In this document: positions 37,403 through 49,100 of the stretch, in pieces
How positions within the stretch are numbered: the stretch's first letter is position 1
Layout: every line of letters starts with the position of its first letter
NCBI GenBank assembly: GCA_963965975.1
Contig: OZ014418.1
Coordinates: forward strand, 3,050,775 to 3,114,774
DNA length: 64,000 nucleotides
Direction of reading: 5' to 3'
DNA from: Xestospongia bergquistia
Lineage: Eukaryota > Porifera > Demospongiae > Haplosclerida > Petrosiidae
Made by a program: the position numbers and the translations under genes
Notes under the pieces: model-generated
The model's input: only the letters and a program-made list of their open reading frames with translations
Database searches by the model: none
Told to the model about the DNA's origin: nothing

Positions 37403-40015
37403 GGCAGTCTGACATTAGCTTTAACATCAGGGAGGTGCTGTCACAATTACATATCATATATGGTGTACAGCAGTGTTACATATAGCAACAAGACAAAGAG
37501 GAATATATGATAATAGAAAGTCATGACAAGACAATACACAACCAGTTTTTTGTTGTCTATGTCCAGTAGTTCTCTATATTGATGCCTTCACTCATGAGCC
37601 ATTTTAATATGTCAATACTCTCAACAAGCTTCAGATTTACAAGGCTGAGCCATGATAAGCTGATCAGTGTTAATTATTATCCAAATTCACAGTCATAATA
37701 ACCAATTGTTCATGTCCAGCATTAGATGTAGATAGACCTACTATAAAAGAGACCAAAATAGATAGTAATATATATAGTATAACAATTACTATGATACAGT
37801 TATCATATTGTTATTTCAAGCAGTTTAAGGACATCAATTCAATTAAACAACAACTACAGAATGAAAATGAAATCAATAGTATGAGATCATGCAAATTTTC
37901 ATTAGAAAAAATGTCAGGTAATTTGGCAGATGCCAGATAATTTAGATGTGAAGTAAAAAAAATCGCCATACTCATTGTTGTTAAACTGTCATTAATTATC
38001 ATATCTTTTGCTGTTATCAAAAGACATTGTACATTGGATCAAAAATTGTTGATGAACACAATCAAAATGTGCCAGTTCCATCAAGAGTTCCTGTATCTCA
38101 ATCTATGTATATATGTTACAGGATATTGCAGTAATTAAATTCAACTTTTTTATCCATGCTCTTTGTGGATACCTTCAGTTCTAAATGGGCTGTTGATTAA
38201 TTGCCACAGTTGCAGTTACATTGATGCTAAGAAAGAAAAGACATAACCATTAATAAATAAAATGTCAGATGATAATGCACAAAATAACAAACATTTATTC
38301 TCCAAGTATAACAATTAGAACAAGAGTGTCATTGATAATCATTAACAAAGCATCCTGAAATGTTAATGAATATGATGTCAATAGTAAAGAAAATATTGAC
38401 AACAGACCAGTCCAGAACTAATATCTCTTTTTGTATCGACAAAAGCAACCTGCATATACTGAATTATTAAACTATGTGTCTGATATTTAATTCTTAATTG
38501 TTTCCCTTTTACATGTATTGTAAAATTTGATATGTTATGTCTTATCCTAAATTGTTATTCTCCTTTTGACTGGCAGTGTCTATCATATAACTGGTTCCAA
38601 TTTGTTAATTAACATTCTGTGTCCGTTGTATAAGCAGAATTGTTTTTCTCTTGTCTGTTGTATAATCCTGACAAAAAACCACTTGTGTCATTTTACTATT
38701 TTGACATATTTATTTCGGCCTTTTCTAAATATTTTATCTGTCATTCTCATTGTCTTACTGCCATCTAGAAACTTTCTGAGGTCCTGTGACCATCATGACT
38801 CTGCTATTATTTATTTAATGTTTTTGCATGAAAGAAACTTCAGTATTTTATTTTGTATGACCTTATTTTCTGCAAAATGAACCAATTAATATGTACTTAT
38901 GTTTCCCTTATTATTGTATTCATTATTTTATATATTCCCTACTTAGTCATGTACAGTTGTACAATAGAGTGTGTTTTATCTCCCTAAAACATATGTATAT
39001 GGTCTTGCTCTTGGTAACCCACAGAGGTAATGCACTTGGGCTCACATGCATCATTAAAACTATGTATTGTTTTGTTCATTGTTTAACTATTTTATAATTA
39101 ACAGTACATATAGTATACTATTAGTAAAACATTGTTTAAACTGTATATTTTGCTTAGTTTTGATGGGTCAACTGGTGACACTGGTTACCATTGTTTGTTT
39201 ATATGACATATACACTCCCTTCATTCTTTTCTAGGTTTTCAATCTGGTTTCTGATTTTTGGATGTTCTTTTTGCCTTTCATCTATTAGGCATAAAAGTTT
39301 CACTACATTCAGGCATTTCTGTTGTTATGGCTACTTAGCCCAAAAACATTCAAATATCTAACTGCATCAACAATTTAAACTGTTATTTTGATTTAGTTAT
39401 CATCAAGGTTTATCCTGTGTCTTAGAATTTGGCTAGGCACATATATTTCATCAGCTGTTAAACTGACATCTAAAATTTTTATGTGGCATCAATTTTTTAT
39501 TTCACATCTAAATTATCTGGCATTGATCTGTCAATTTACCTGACATCTTTTCTAATGCAAATTTCCATGATCTTGTACTATTTATTTCATTTTCATTCTG
39601 TAGTTGTTGTTTAATTGAATCAATGTCCTTTAACTGCTTAAAATAACAATATGATAACTGTATCATACTAATTGTTATACTATATATATTACTGTTTATT
39701 TTAGTCTTTTTTATAGTAGGTCTATCTACATCTAATGCTGGACATGAGCAATTGCTTATTATGACTGTGAATTTTGATAATATTTTGATAACATTGATCA
39801 GCTTATCATGGCTCAGCCTTGTAAATCTGAAGCTTGTTGAGAGTATTGACTATTAAAATGGCTCATGAGTGAAGGCATCAATATAGAGAACTACTGGACA
39901 TAGACAACCAAAAATACTCCTCTTTGTCTTGTTTCCATATGTAAGACTGTTGTACACCATATATTATATAATTGTGACATCACCTCCCTGATGTTAAAGC
40001 TAATGTCAGACTGCC
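37403..40015. mobile_element. 2.6-kb element with ~550-bp inverted arms (foldback-like)
   Basis: The left arm is about 37403-37972 and the right arm about 39480-40015, reverse complements with scattered differences. The outer ends are GGCAGTCTGACATTAGC and its inverse. The interior (37973-39479) has no convincing transposase; it contains the dispersed repeat 38198-38508 and a segment related to 24475-24600. Flanks do not show an obvious target duplication. Left-end homology of the receptor 3' flank stops at this border. Confidence 0.85.
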
Positions 40016-41460
40016 ATACAATGTATAGTTTTTTAAATTTAACCCCACTCTTATTAAATAAAAAGAGTTAGATATTAAAAATTTGTATGTATACGTATAG
40101 TTAGTTACTTATTATATATCTACAAACATCACAGCACCACTTCTGGGTGGAGCTTTAGGTGCTGACACTTCACAATGAACACCCACAGTAGTTGACACCT
40201 ACTCTTCATTGAGCTTGCATTTGATTTCCCCCACAAACTGACCAAGCTTCTTCTTCTCCTTCAAAGCAAATAAGGACTTTCATATTATTATAGACTATGA
40301 AATGTCTATGAACATTATATCATCATTGAAATATTTCTGAACCTAATCAAGTTGTCTAGAGTTTCAATGTAATTAGGTTGCATTAATACCTCTCCCTTTA
40401 TAACATATTACTCTTCTGAACATTTTATATTTCTCAACTTCAGATAAATTTTGAAATTCTCCAAGATATTTTAATCGCCACTATTAATCACTCGTATGAA
40501 TTATGGAGTTATAGGTAGAGTCCCATCAGTTTAACCCCACCCACAGTACCATATGTTACTTCAATAACAAATTCTATGAATCCTATATTGTTAATATCTA
40601 GTTTTAGGGGGAAGGGGTAATTACAATAGTCACAATTATTTGTCTAGGCTATAATACAATAGCATCTATGTCCAGATATGTTGACAGGGATTACCACGAG
40701 TGAGACTAAGTTAGTCCTGACTAAAAAGTACACATCACTAACCAATTAATACAGAACAATTTGTCTGTGTATCAGGAGATCTAGAATATGAACTAACACC
40801 ATCAACATATGCTCCACTGATATTGTATCCATCAGAGTATTATATTTAGATAACAATTTTAATTCTTAACATCTCACACTCATAGAAAGAGGTATGCTAG
40901 ATTATGGAGTCAAACATAATATTTACACAAATGATCATGCCATCATGAACTTAAAACCTTCTAATGATTCTGTGTCATCATGTAATGATCTGATCAATTT
41001 TTTCTGACTATCAAGAAAATGCAGCTGCATTGTATTTTAATTAGCTCCTCTCATTAGTTCCAATTCACCATAATACACATTTTGAACCATGATGGTTGTG
41101 AGACATACTCCTATAAATACACTCAAGCAGATCTTCATTTACCTTCTACTCTGCTATAGTTGTAGAGAGAGGGACTCTTTTGTGAAGTGAAAAAAGGAGA
41201 CATTGCTGCTTATATAAACGTTCTAAGAACCTACTGTTTCATTTATAACACCATTTGTTTCTTTCAAAACAATTATATTTGCATGCTGTTAAGGGGAACC
41301 CCAACTAATAATAATAATAACTTGTCCCTAATCAAATTTTATTTAGACATGCTATAGTGATTAGTGAGATTTAGTAATGAATAACTGAAAGTACATTTTG
41401 AAAGTTATTTTTGCAAAACAAATATTAAACATTAAAACAAATACAAAGAAAGATATAATA
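40016..41460. other. Intergenic stretch, no certain gene
   Basis: AT-rich. A short block at about 40135-40275 has higher GC and reads as a Lys-rich open piece on the minus strand, but it is too short to assign. AATAAA on the minus strand (41344-41339) may serve the Emi-like frame. Confidence 0.45.
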
Positions 41461-41469
41461 AATAGAAAA

Positions 41470-42231
41470 CTAAAGTCTTCTTAATCTTTTTTTGCTCTTC
41501 TTGTTACCAACAATAGAGTCAGAGTCAGCTGGTCTCTTAAGACTAAGTTCTCTTGTACAGCTCTGTTTCTGTAATGACTTTGATCATTGACACCAGCAGT
41601 TGTAATCAGAGAAATTACAATGAGCTTTATGGACATCAATCTTTCTAGCTGGAGAGCCGCACTTGGGACAAGGTGTTAGATAGGTTGTGGCATTTGTGGT
41701 GATGGTATTGTGAGTGACTTCAATAGACTCTGTAGATACAGCAGTAGTGTCAATGACATTAATAGATGTTGTTCCAAATGGTCTACGAGGTTGTGATAGA
41801 GTTTGTAGTGTGGATTTGATGTTGTGAATATTTTCAGAATCCATCTTGATTAGTTTTCTGTAATTTCTGATCTTTTTTACACAATTCTTGTTCGAGATAA
41901 CAGCCTGCCTCCAATTCTTACAGATAGAAAGACAGTTAGTGAGATCAACTGGATCAAGGCTTGACAAAATCTGGTCACTGATGTGGATGAATGAAGGGGA
42001 GAGTAAAGAGACGAAATCCACAGCTTCTGTTGTTCAAGTAGCTTTAGTTGGTATTAGAAGAGAAAAGACAGGAGGTGGTGAGAGAGAAGCTGTAGTTGTT
42101 AGCTCTTGGCTATCTTTGTACAGAGATGAAGGAGGAGTCAAGAACACACTAGAGGTTATCTTGTTGATAGGAGTATTCATCGTTTGAGCTTGTCTTGAGT
42201 TAGTAAAGAGAACAGAGTGTATGAAGTTCAC
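41470..42231 (-). pseudogene. Emi1/Emi2-like F-box protein frame with two in-frame UGA codons
   Basis: A single uninterrupted reading frame of 254 codons runs from ATG (42231) to TAG (41470), except for TGA at codon 66 (42036-42034) and codon 216 (41586-41584). Between them are an F-box (about codons 75-105, with ILSSLDPVDLTNCLSICKNW), a linker, then a zinc-binding region starting PCPKCGSPARK. After the second TGA the frame ends KKSKKRLRRL, like the RL tail of Emi1/FBXO5 and Emi2/FBXO43, which inhibit the APC/C. The second TGA falls within the zinc-binding region, near where Emi proteins have a Cys. The N-terminal part is rich in Ser/Thr-Pro. Options are an intronless retrocopy turned pseudogene, an unseen intron around the first TGA, or UGA recoding. 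I favour a recent pseudogene. Confidence 0.7.
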
Positions 42232-42404
42232 AAATGAAAAGCAATGTACTAACCAAACACAAAGCTAAGATAGATATACCATAAGGCGAGTGATAGGCTT
42301 TTGAAAATTCCCTCCAATTTTGAAAAAATGGCCCATTGCCATGGTAACTGAGCTTGCACGCGTGGAGTATAGCACAACGAACTCGTGCGAAGTACTTGAG
42401 GTCA

Positions 42405-42656
42405 TGCATCGTTCTTACTCCCGCCAAAATTTAACGGTAGTATGATCTCGTCACGAGTCACCAAGACATTATGCCAAAACAAAGCTGACGTATGACTTGA
42501 AGATTGTGTACAATCTTGCCCAAACTAATGGAGGAAATGATAGAAGCAAACGTTCCAAAGCTATACTTTCTATTGGAAGAAAGGAAGAAGAAAATGGCTT
42601 ATCAAGAAAAGGAAATTTCTGATGGTGTCTTCTTGGATTACCTTTATTGTTACTGA
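42405..42656 (+). repeat. Direct repeat copy 1 with conserved mini-ORF (42528-42656)
   Basis: The segment from 'cgttcttactcccgccaaaa' onward is repeated at 43083-43271. The ATG at 42528 opens 42 codons beginning MEEMIEANVPKLYFLLEE. The second copy has 33 codons starting MEEMVEAKVPKLYLLLEQ in the same frame. Differences are mostly conservative changes. It could be a coding exon of a gene whose rest is missing, or a transposon end. No similarity is recognised. Confidence 0.5.
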
Positions 42657-43082
42657 TGTTAAGGACTTGAAACGTTTATTTTAATTTGTTATATTATGCT
42701 TGCATATTTAAAACAATAGTTCATTTCTCATTATCTTACAACCATCTAGAATTTTATGAGGCCCTGGATTCACCCATTTTTTTTTTTTAATTACTTATGT
42801 CTAGAATTCTTCTTTGTTCTTTGTTGGCCTTGAAGATTTGAAGAGTTTAATTTAGTATTGAAATATGTTCTTTTTATTCTGCTAACATTGTGATAGTTTG
42901 AAGATTTTTTTATGGGGTGTGGACATTTCTATAGCACTTGATGTTACTTTACTTGGTTCTTATGGCATGTAGGATTTGAGAATTTTTTATGCATTTGTTT
43001 CATTATTAAGTTTTATTAAGTTTTGGTCCATCTTTCTAGTAGGTAACTGGAGGTTTTCTTAACATAGGAGGTTACATGTAAC

Positions 43083-43271
43083 AACGTTCTTACTCCCACT
43101 AAAATTCAACGTTGTGTGATCTCGTCACGAATCACCAAGACAAGACAAACCTGGCGTGTGCCCAAACCAATGGAGGAGATGGTAGAAGCAAAAGTTCCAA
43201 AGCTATACCTTCTATTAGAACAAAGTGAGAAAAAAGTGGCTTGTCAAGAAAAGGAGATGCACTTCATTTAA
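43083..43271 (+). repeat. Direct repeat copy 2 with conserved mini-ORF (43170-43271)
   Basis: Counterpart of the repeat at 42405-42656, about 650 bp downstream, with a short deletion before the mini-ORF. See that entry for the encoded peptide. Confidence 0.5.
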
Positions 43272-43639
43272 TTGTATCAACAGTTAAGGATGTCAATGTA
43301 TTAAAACATAAGATAAATTTGTATTATAATTTTATATAAATGGAAATATTACTATTGATGGAAATCATTATATATGTAGAATTTCTGTTTAAATACACTG
43401 TTATACTTAGTTCACTATTGTAAAATTATAGTAATAGGTTAAAGAGATTATTGCTAATATCTATACAAGGCTTTTTTTAAAAAGGCAAATCAAGAACCAG
43501 CTCATGACATTTACTCAGTAAGGATGCAATATCATTGATTATCAATAATAAAATTTAAATGGATGTTTAGATGCTTACTTTTTGGAAAATTTACAATATC
43601 TTCATATTATATTTGTTGTCTTGATTGATGTTTTTGTTT

Positions 43640-44195
43640 AAGTAGGTCCTACTAATTGATGCTCAAACAGTTAACTGATTAATCCTTGGTGACCAAAGTT
43701 GTTATAGCATCTTACTAATCTACTGGCTTTAAAAGGAATACCAAACAAATCTAAAGACTCAAGTCAAAAAAATGTATGAGGAAGTAAGTTGAGTTTGCTT
43801 CTAGAAACATCTAAGGTTTTTAAATTCTCTGCTAAATCTTCATAGCACAATCTACTGGGGAGTTTGAGCAGGTTATTACCAGCTATTTATAGTACAGTTA
43901 AATCAAGAACTTTTAATTTTCTTCTGGAAAAGTCTTGATATCATTACTCAACAGTGTAAAGTCGTTAGTTCCAGCATACGTCTGTCTATTTTGTGTAGAC
44001 CCATCTCATTAGCATGTATGGTCTAAAGAGTTGGAGTCCTTGAATAAGATAATCACCACAAGATTTGATGTCCAGTTTTGTAGGAGGTTTGTCTAAGTCT
44101 TTCATTTATGGAGGTAAAAGAGATGCTATTGAAACAGTTTGTTGATCTTTAGGAGATAACTTCAGTAAAGTCAGAAACTCTTTTATCTAGCAATA
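43640..44195 (-). pseudogene. Decayed LRR1-like leucine-rich-repeat gene fragment
   Basis: On the minus strand several short frames, separated by stops and indels, give leucine-rich repeats in order: an NDIKTFPE-like repeat (about 43955), AGNNLLKLPSRLC (about 43875), LKTLDVSRSKLNLLPHTF (about 43800), then LESLDLFGIPF (about 43760). The last block and the preceding region (a Cys-Gly then MLM..DRRML) resemble the LRR1 (PPIL5) protein. At least six stops or frameshifts are needed, so it is a pseudogene. Confidence 0.5.
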
Positions 44196-46030
44196 CAGGT
44201 AGGTACCACAAACAATTCATGTGATACGTTATCATTATTTTGATTCAGACAATATATATTTGTATAATAAAGTATGCTATGAAGTCTGCATTTAATATAT
44301 TGCTATATTAGATGCACAGTGAGTATCCACTATTCACTGTGCAAATGGAAAAAATGTACAAAGTGACCACTATGTGTGTATATATTCCTTATAAAGCCGT
44401 AATGTTCATCTGGTATATAATTTGTACAATGTACAACTACAAACCTTGTTTACTTTTTGTAAAAATAAAAATGTACATATAATTTATGCTTATTGCTCAC
44501 TAATAATTTACAGTCATGTAAATTATGTTGTAGTGAACAACAAACCCATTTTGGAAACCCTCTAAACAATTTTGATTTGATTAATGACAAAATGTCCATG
44601 AATCATGACAAAATGAATATAACACAATAAAATTATTAGTGTAAATAATTCCTTGATTGTATTAGCCTAGGCCTATTAGAAACTAATAATAATGAATATA
44701 TAATTATAAGCAAACATGTCTTACCTCAACCATATCATGATAGTGTAATAATATTGTCCGTTCTAGAGCATCACCTAGGGTCATTGTTAGAGATGGAGCA
44801 CCATATACATAAGCTAATTAACAAGAAATACAGCTTTGTTGCCATTCATTATCTTGCTCTGATTTTTTGTCTAATCTTTACAAAAGTTGTTTAGTTCTGA
44901 TAAAGTAAGTATAATATGATAGAAGAAAACTGAATACCTTTTGATCATCAAGGTAGTTTGTGTACAATTATTGTGTTGTCTTCACTATCTGACTCTGCAC
45001 TCATATAGTGTAATGTGATGTCTTGCCACCTTCCCTTTCTCTCTCATACACACGTTTGGTGTGTCGTTCAAATAACTACTATGAATGATAATTATACAAA
45101 CATTGATAAGACTTACTTTGTTTATGTAATCTCTTTTCAAAACTTTCTTAATTGTTCCCATTTCTCTTCTTTGCCAGGTAAACTTTCAATATAATCTTGT
45201 CTTATAATCTCATATAATCTTTTACAACCTTCCATTTATAATATCAAAATATCATTTAATTCAATGATTCCATTAGTTTTAGTAAATTCATCAGAAATAT
45301 TCTCCTTTAACTCTGGTATCAATTTCTCCTGACACTTGTATTCTCTTTGCTATTGGAGCTGCAGTTATAATAGACTACAGTTCACAAACAGTTAGTCTTA
45401 CCTTTCTTCAAGATTAAACTGATGCTCGAAGCTGTCATGTAACTTCCTTGCTTTTTCCTACAAAAATGCACCATCTACATTATAATTATGTGTGCATTGC
45501 TTGACACTGATACGAGTCAATGCAAACTTTCTCCCTTCTCAGTTAATATAGTACCTTCATGGATTATCTCCTTAAATATTTCTTCAAGTTCCTTAACAGA
45601 CTGCCTTAAAATATCCTGACTATTTATCAATCTCTCTACAGCCTCCTCTGCTGAATAACGTCATACAAAATTTGAATATTTATTCCAAGTTGTGGAGGTA
45701 AACTCTGAGAAGTAACAAGTGTCATGATCATATCAGATACATTATAACAATGATAGGGATCACTGTCATCATGAAGAGCAACTCTTACACGAGGTAGAAC
45801 TGATGAGGTAGTTGGAAAGAAGATGGGTGAATAATCATTAAAAGGTAACCGAGCAACGTTGGTGTTTTTATCACCATGACATAGCTCTCAATTTCTGTTC
45901 CAGCTGTAAGGTATAAATTGACTCTAGTGTATCGAGTGTAATATATCAATAGGAGAGAAGAGCAAAGGTCCTGTTTCAATGCTGATATTGTGTCATCATA
46001 GGCTTTGTCTCCTTGGAGTTGTCTGTCAAG
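44196..46030 (-). pseudogene. Decayed coding fragments of unknown gene
   Basis: The minus strand from about 46015 to 45500 shows several coding-like pieces in changing frames (one of 64 codons ends at 45785). One piece (about 45800-45690) contains LHDDSDPYHCYNVSDM, which weakly resembles the IHDSRGGPANCYDASD block in exon 3 of family B, but the strand is opposite. A further piece (about 45640-45500) is helical with VKELEEIFKEII. The stretch 44200-45480 has nothing clear. Possibly a diverged, dead relative of family B. Confidence 0.35.
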
Positions 46031-46133
46031 GTATATATTAATTAGATATAAAATAATTAGCTAATACCATAATAGAGTCTGTTAAACAAATAAATTGTAG
46101 TAATGGTGAAATCAGAATAGTGAATAGTAACTG

Positions 46134-49100
46134 ACAAGTTCATTATCTGTTTGTGGAATATCAATTTGTTACTTATCTGCTGAATTATGTTATAAGGAGT
46201 CTACACTTTCCTAAGACAATTTACAAATTTTCAGTGGAATGTTTCAGAGCCTATAATATTAGGTCTAGCTACCAGCATCACTTAGATTAGTAGTTATTTA
46301 TTTTGGTCTACTAGAATATAATTTTATTGTGTAGTTGATCTAAACGAAAACTTTTAGTTTGCAAGCACTTTTCTTTAATTTAACAAGTAATATCAATTTT
46401 AAATAATAAAAATTGATATTACAATTTTTTAAAAATAACTATTACGTTTTCTTTTAATTAGAGTATATCCTCTGGTTGTCTCTAATGTTAACGAAATGCA
46501 GTCTTCTACTATTGACCTATCAACTCTAAGTGACGAAAACCAGCGACAGAGCTTTTGTAATGATCTTCTTGTCAAGACAAAGATATTATTAGCTAAATAT
46601 ACTGGAGATGATACTGGTCAACTTGAACATCATGACATTGAAGAGATTAGATCTGGTTTATTAGAGATTGTAGAACTACTGAGGAATGACCAAACTAAAG
46701 TTAAAGATACAATATATCAAATGTTATCAAGTTCAAGTCATAACCAGCTAATGTCCATGTTGATTAGTTTTATTTATCAACAATTTAATAGTGAGTTGTG
46801 TACATTATATATCATTGTCTGTAATTAATATTACTAGTCCATCAGTTTTCAAACTAAATATAAATAAATTTAAACCATTCTGGGAACTATTTAATGAGAT
46901 GGACATGTGTAGAGCTAGACCTTCTTCTTTGCCAATGTATGAGAAGGTTCTTCATGAAGAAGAGGGAAGATGTGTTCATTGCCCATATATAGAAATCTTT
47001 TTTAGGACCTATCTGACTACTTAAGCATGTAGTTATGTCTTGCTATTAACACATATACAATTTAGCTATTCTCTATTATGCTTGATAATAACTATTGTAA
47101 TTGCATCATGGAGCAGTTTGTAAGACTGAAGAGACCCCTAAATGTCAATGTTCTATAGCTAGAAACCTAGAGCAGTTGATACTACCACAATTAATGAGAA
47201 AAACACAACTACAAAGTTAGCAACCACTTAAGCCTATAAAATCATATACCTTATATGGTAAAACTAAGATAAGGCCTTGTCCTAACAATAGTACATGAAA
47301 GTATGTGTTTGACACTCCCTTGTTTTTTTTCATGCACTACTGGTCTAACAAGGTTATGATGAATTGTACTTCACTTGACATATCAGATTCCACTACCCAG
47401 AATCTGGGTAGCATGGGAGAGAGAAAGTAGTATTAGTTAAAGCAATATATTAATATCTAGCTTATTTCTATAAGCTAACAAACTGTTTAGTGCTTACTAT
47501 TAAGGTTAGATTGTTTTAATAGTCAATAACATGGTAACCTGTTGTTTTATAAAGTCTAATAATCTATAACAGGTGACAGGTTACATTAATTAATGAGATT
47601 GTTGCTTACACATGTGTGTATGTGGCTTCCTTAATTTTTCTTATCATAACTAAATGAAGTCCTGATGTGACCTTTGTTAGACTTTTAATATAAACCAGGA
47701 AAGATAACAGTAATCATGTCTGATTGAAGGTAGTAGTTGCTACTCTGCCTTATAGCCACCCCATAAGTATTTAGTTAGATTATAACTTTTTTCTGTAGCT
47801 ACTGTGATGGAGAGCAGACCTATTGATGAAAAGCATCCATTGATGTTGTCATATTTCATTGTACACATGTGTTCTTCTAATAGCACTAAAACTATTTTAG
47901 TGGACAATAACTTCGTACACTGTGCAGTTCACCAGTTAAGATGTTTGGAAATTTTTTTGGCGTATTCTCAGGTCAGTTTTTTAAAATGTACAGTATGACC
48001 ATATACTGTTCATAATATTGATATATTGGTATTATAAACTACTCACTTACCTTAAATAAAAGTATCAATGAATGAATTTCAATCACACTTTGTATTAGAC
48101 TTTCACTTACCCATTACTGGCATATTATGTGTTCATAAGGAGGAAATAGATACAATAAGTCTCCTTGCATTGTTTTATTCTGGTGTTGTGTGTGACAATC
48201 AACAGTAATGAATAAATTAATTCTCTTCTTTAAATGTCAAAACATATGGCAACCAGTGAACTTCATTAACCGTATATTTGTGGCTATTACATGACTGATC
48301 ATGGATCCAAGGCTTAACGGATCACACTAACATGCTTGTATCCCCATAATAAAGTGACATTCTGTAGTATTCTACATACACATCTATTAAACCTATTATT
48401 TATTTTATTGTGAATTCAGTGTTTTCGAAACTAATATAGCACAATTATTTCAATTGTAATCATGTTATTATTGATCAATTTTTTTGAAATAGACCGTGAA
48501 TTTGTGTAATGTTTAATTTAAGAGTATATGACAACTAACTGATGTTCTTTTTGTGATAACTTTCTAATATGATCATGATGACCAATCAATTACATGTTGT
48601 CTTTTTGTAATATAGAGACAGACAGATATTATAGGACTTCTGCTAACTACTCTCTGTAATTGCTGTCTAGCATCATCAGATACCACTTGTAAACAAGCAG
48701 TACGGTTTACAATACATCATATATTACCATATTATGCTAATCTTCACTATGTCAATATCTCCCTCTTAGCTAAGACTGTATTAGCTATCTTATTTGATTG
48801 TGAGCAACTGAGTGAGAACTTTTTAGCCTTTCTGAAATTGAACAACATCGAATTTTCTAACATAAAAAGAGGGCTAACAAAATCCTTAGAGTCTCCCTAT
48901 CTTAATGTCATTATACATGATAGTCGTGGAGGTCCAGCTAACTGTTATGATGCCTCTGACCTGTTGCTATATCTCTATTTATTCTCCAAGCATCAGACTA
49001 ACTTGGGTCTCTTTAAAGATCCTGAGTTTTTGACGCTGTTTCAAGCACTACTTCAAAAGGAGGCCTTACAACCTAATGGACTTAAACTTTTATCCAGTAT

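Noticed and set aside
38566..39097. Two hydrophobic frames inside the inverted-repeat element
   Set aside because: AT-rich low-complexity translation (Phe/Ile/Leu); overlaps a segment that occurs as non-coding repeat at 24475-24600.
40135..40275. Short Lys-rich coding-like block on the minus strand
   Set aside because: Too short, no matching partner exon or domain found; left as unassigned intergenic DNA.
42200..42427. 75-codon minus-strand frame upstream of the Emi-like locus
   Set aside because: Overlaps the start of the Emi-like frame and the direct repeat; no recognisable features.
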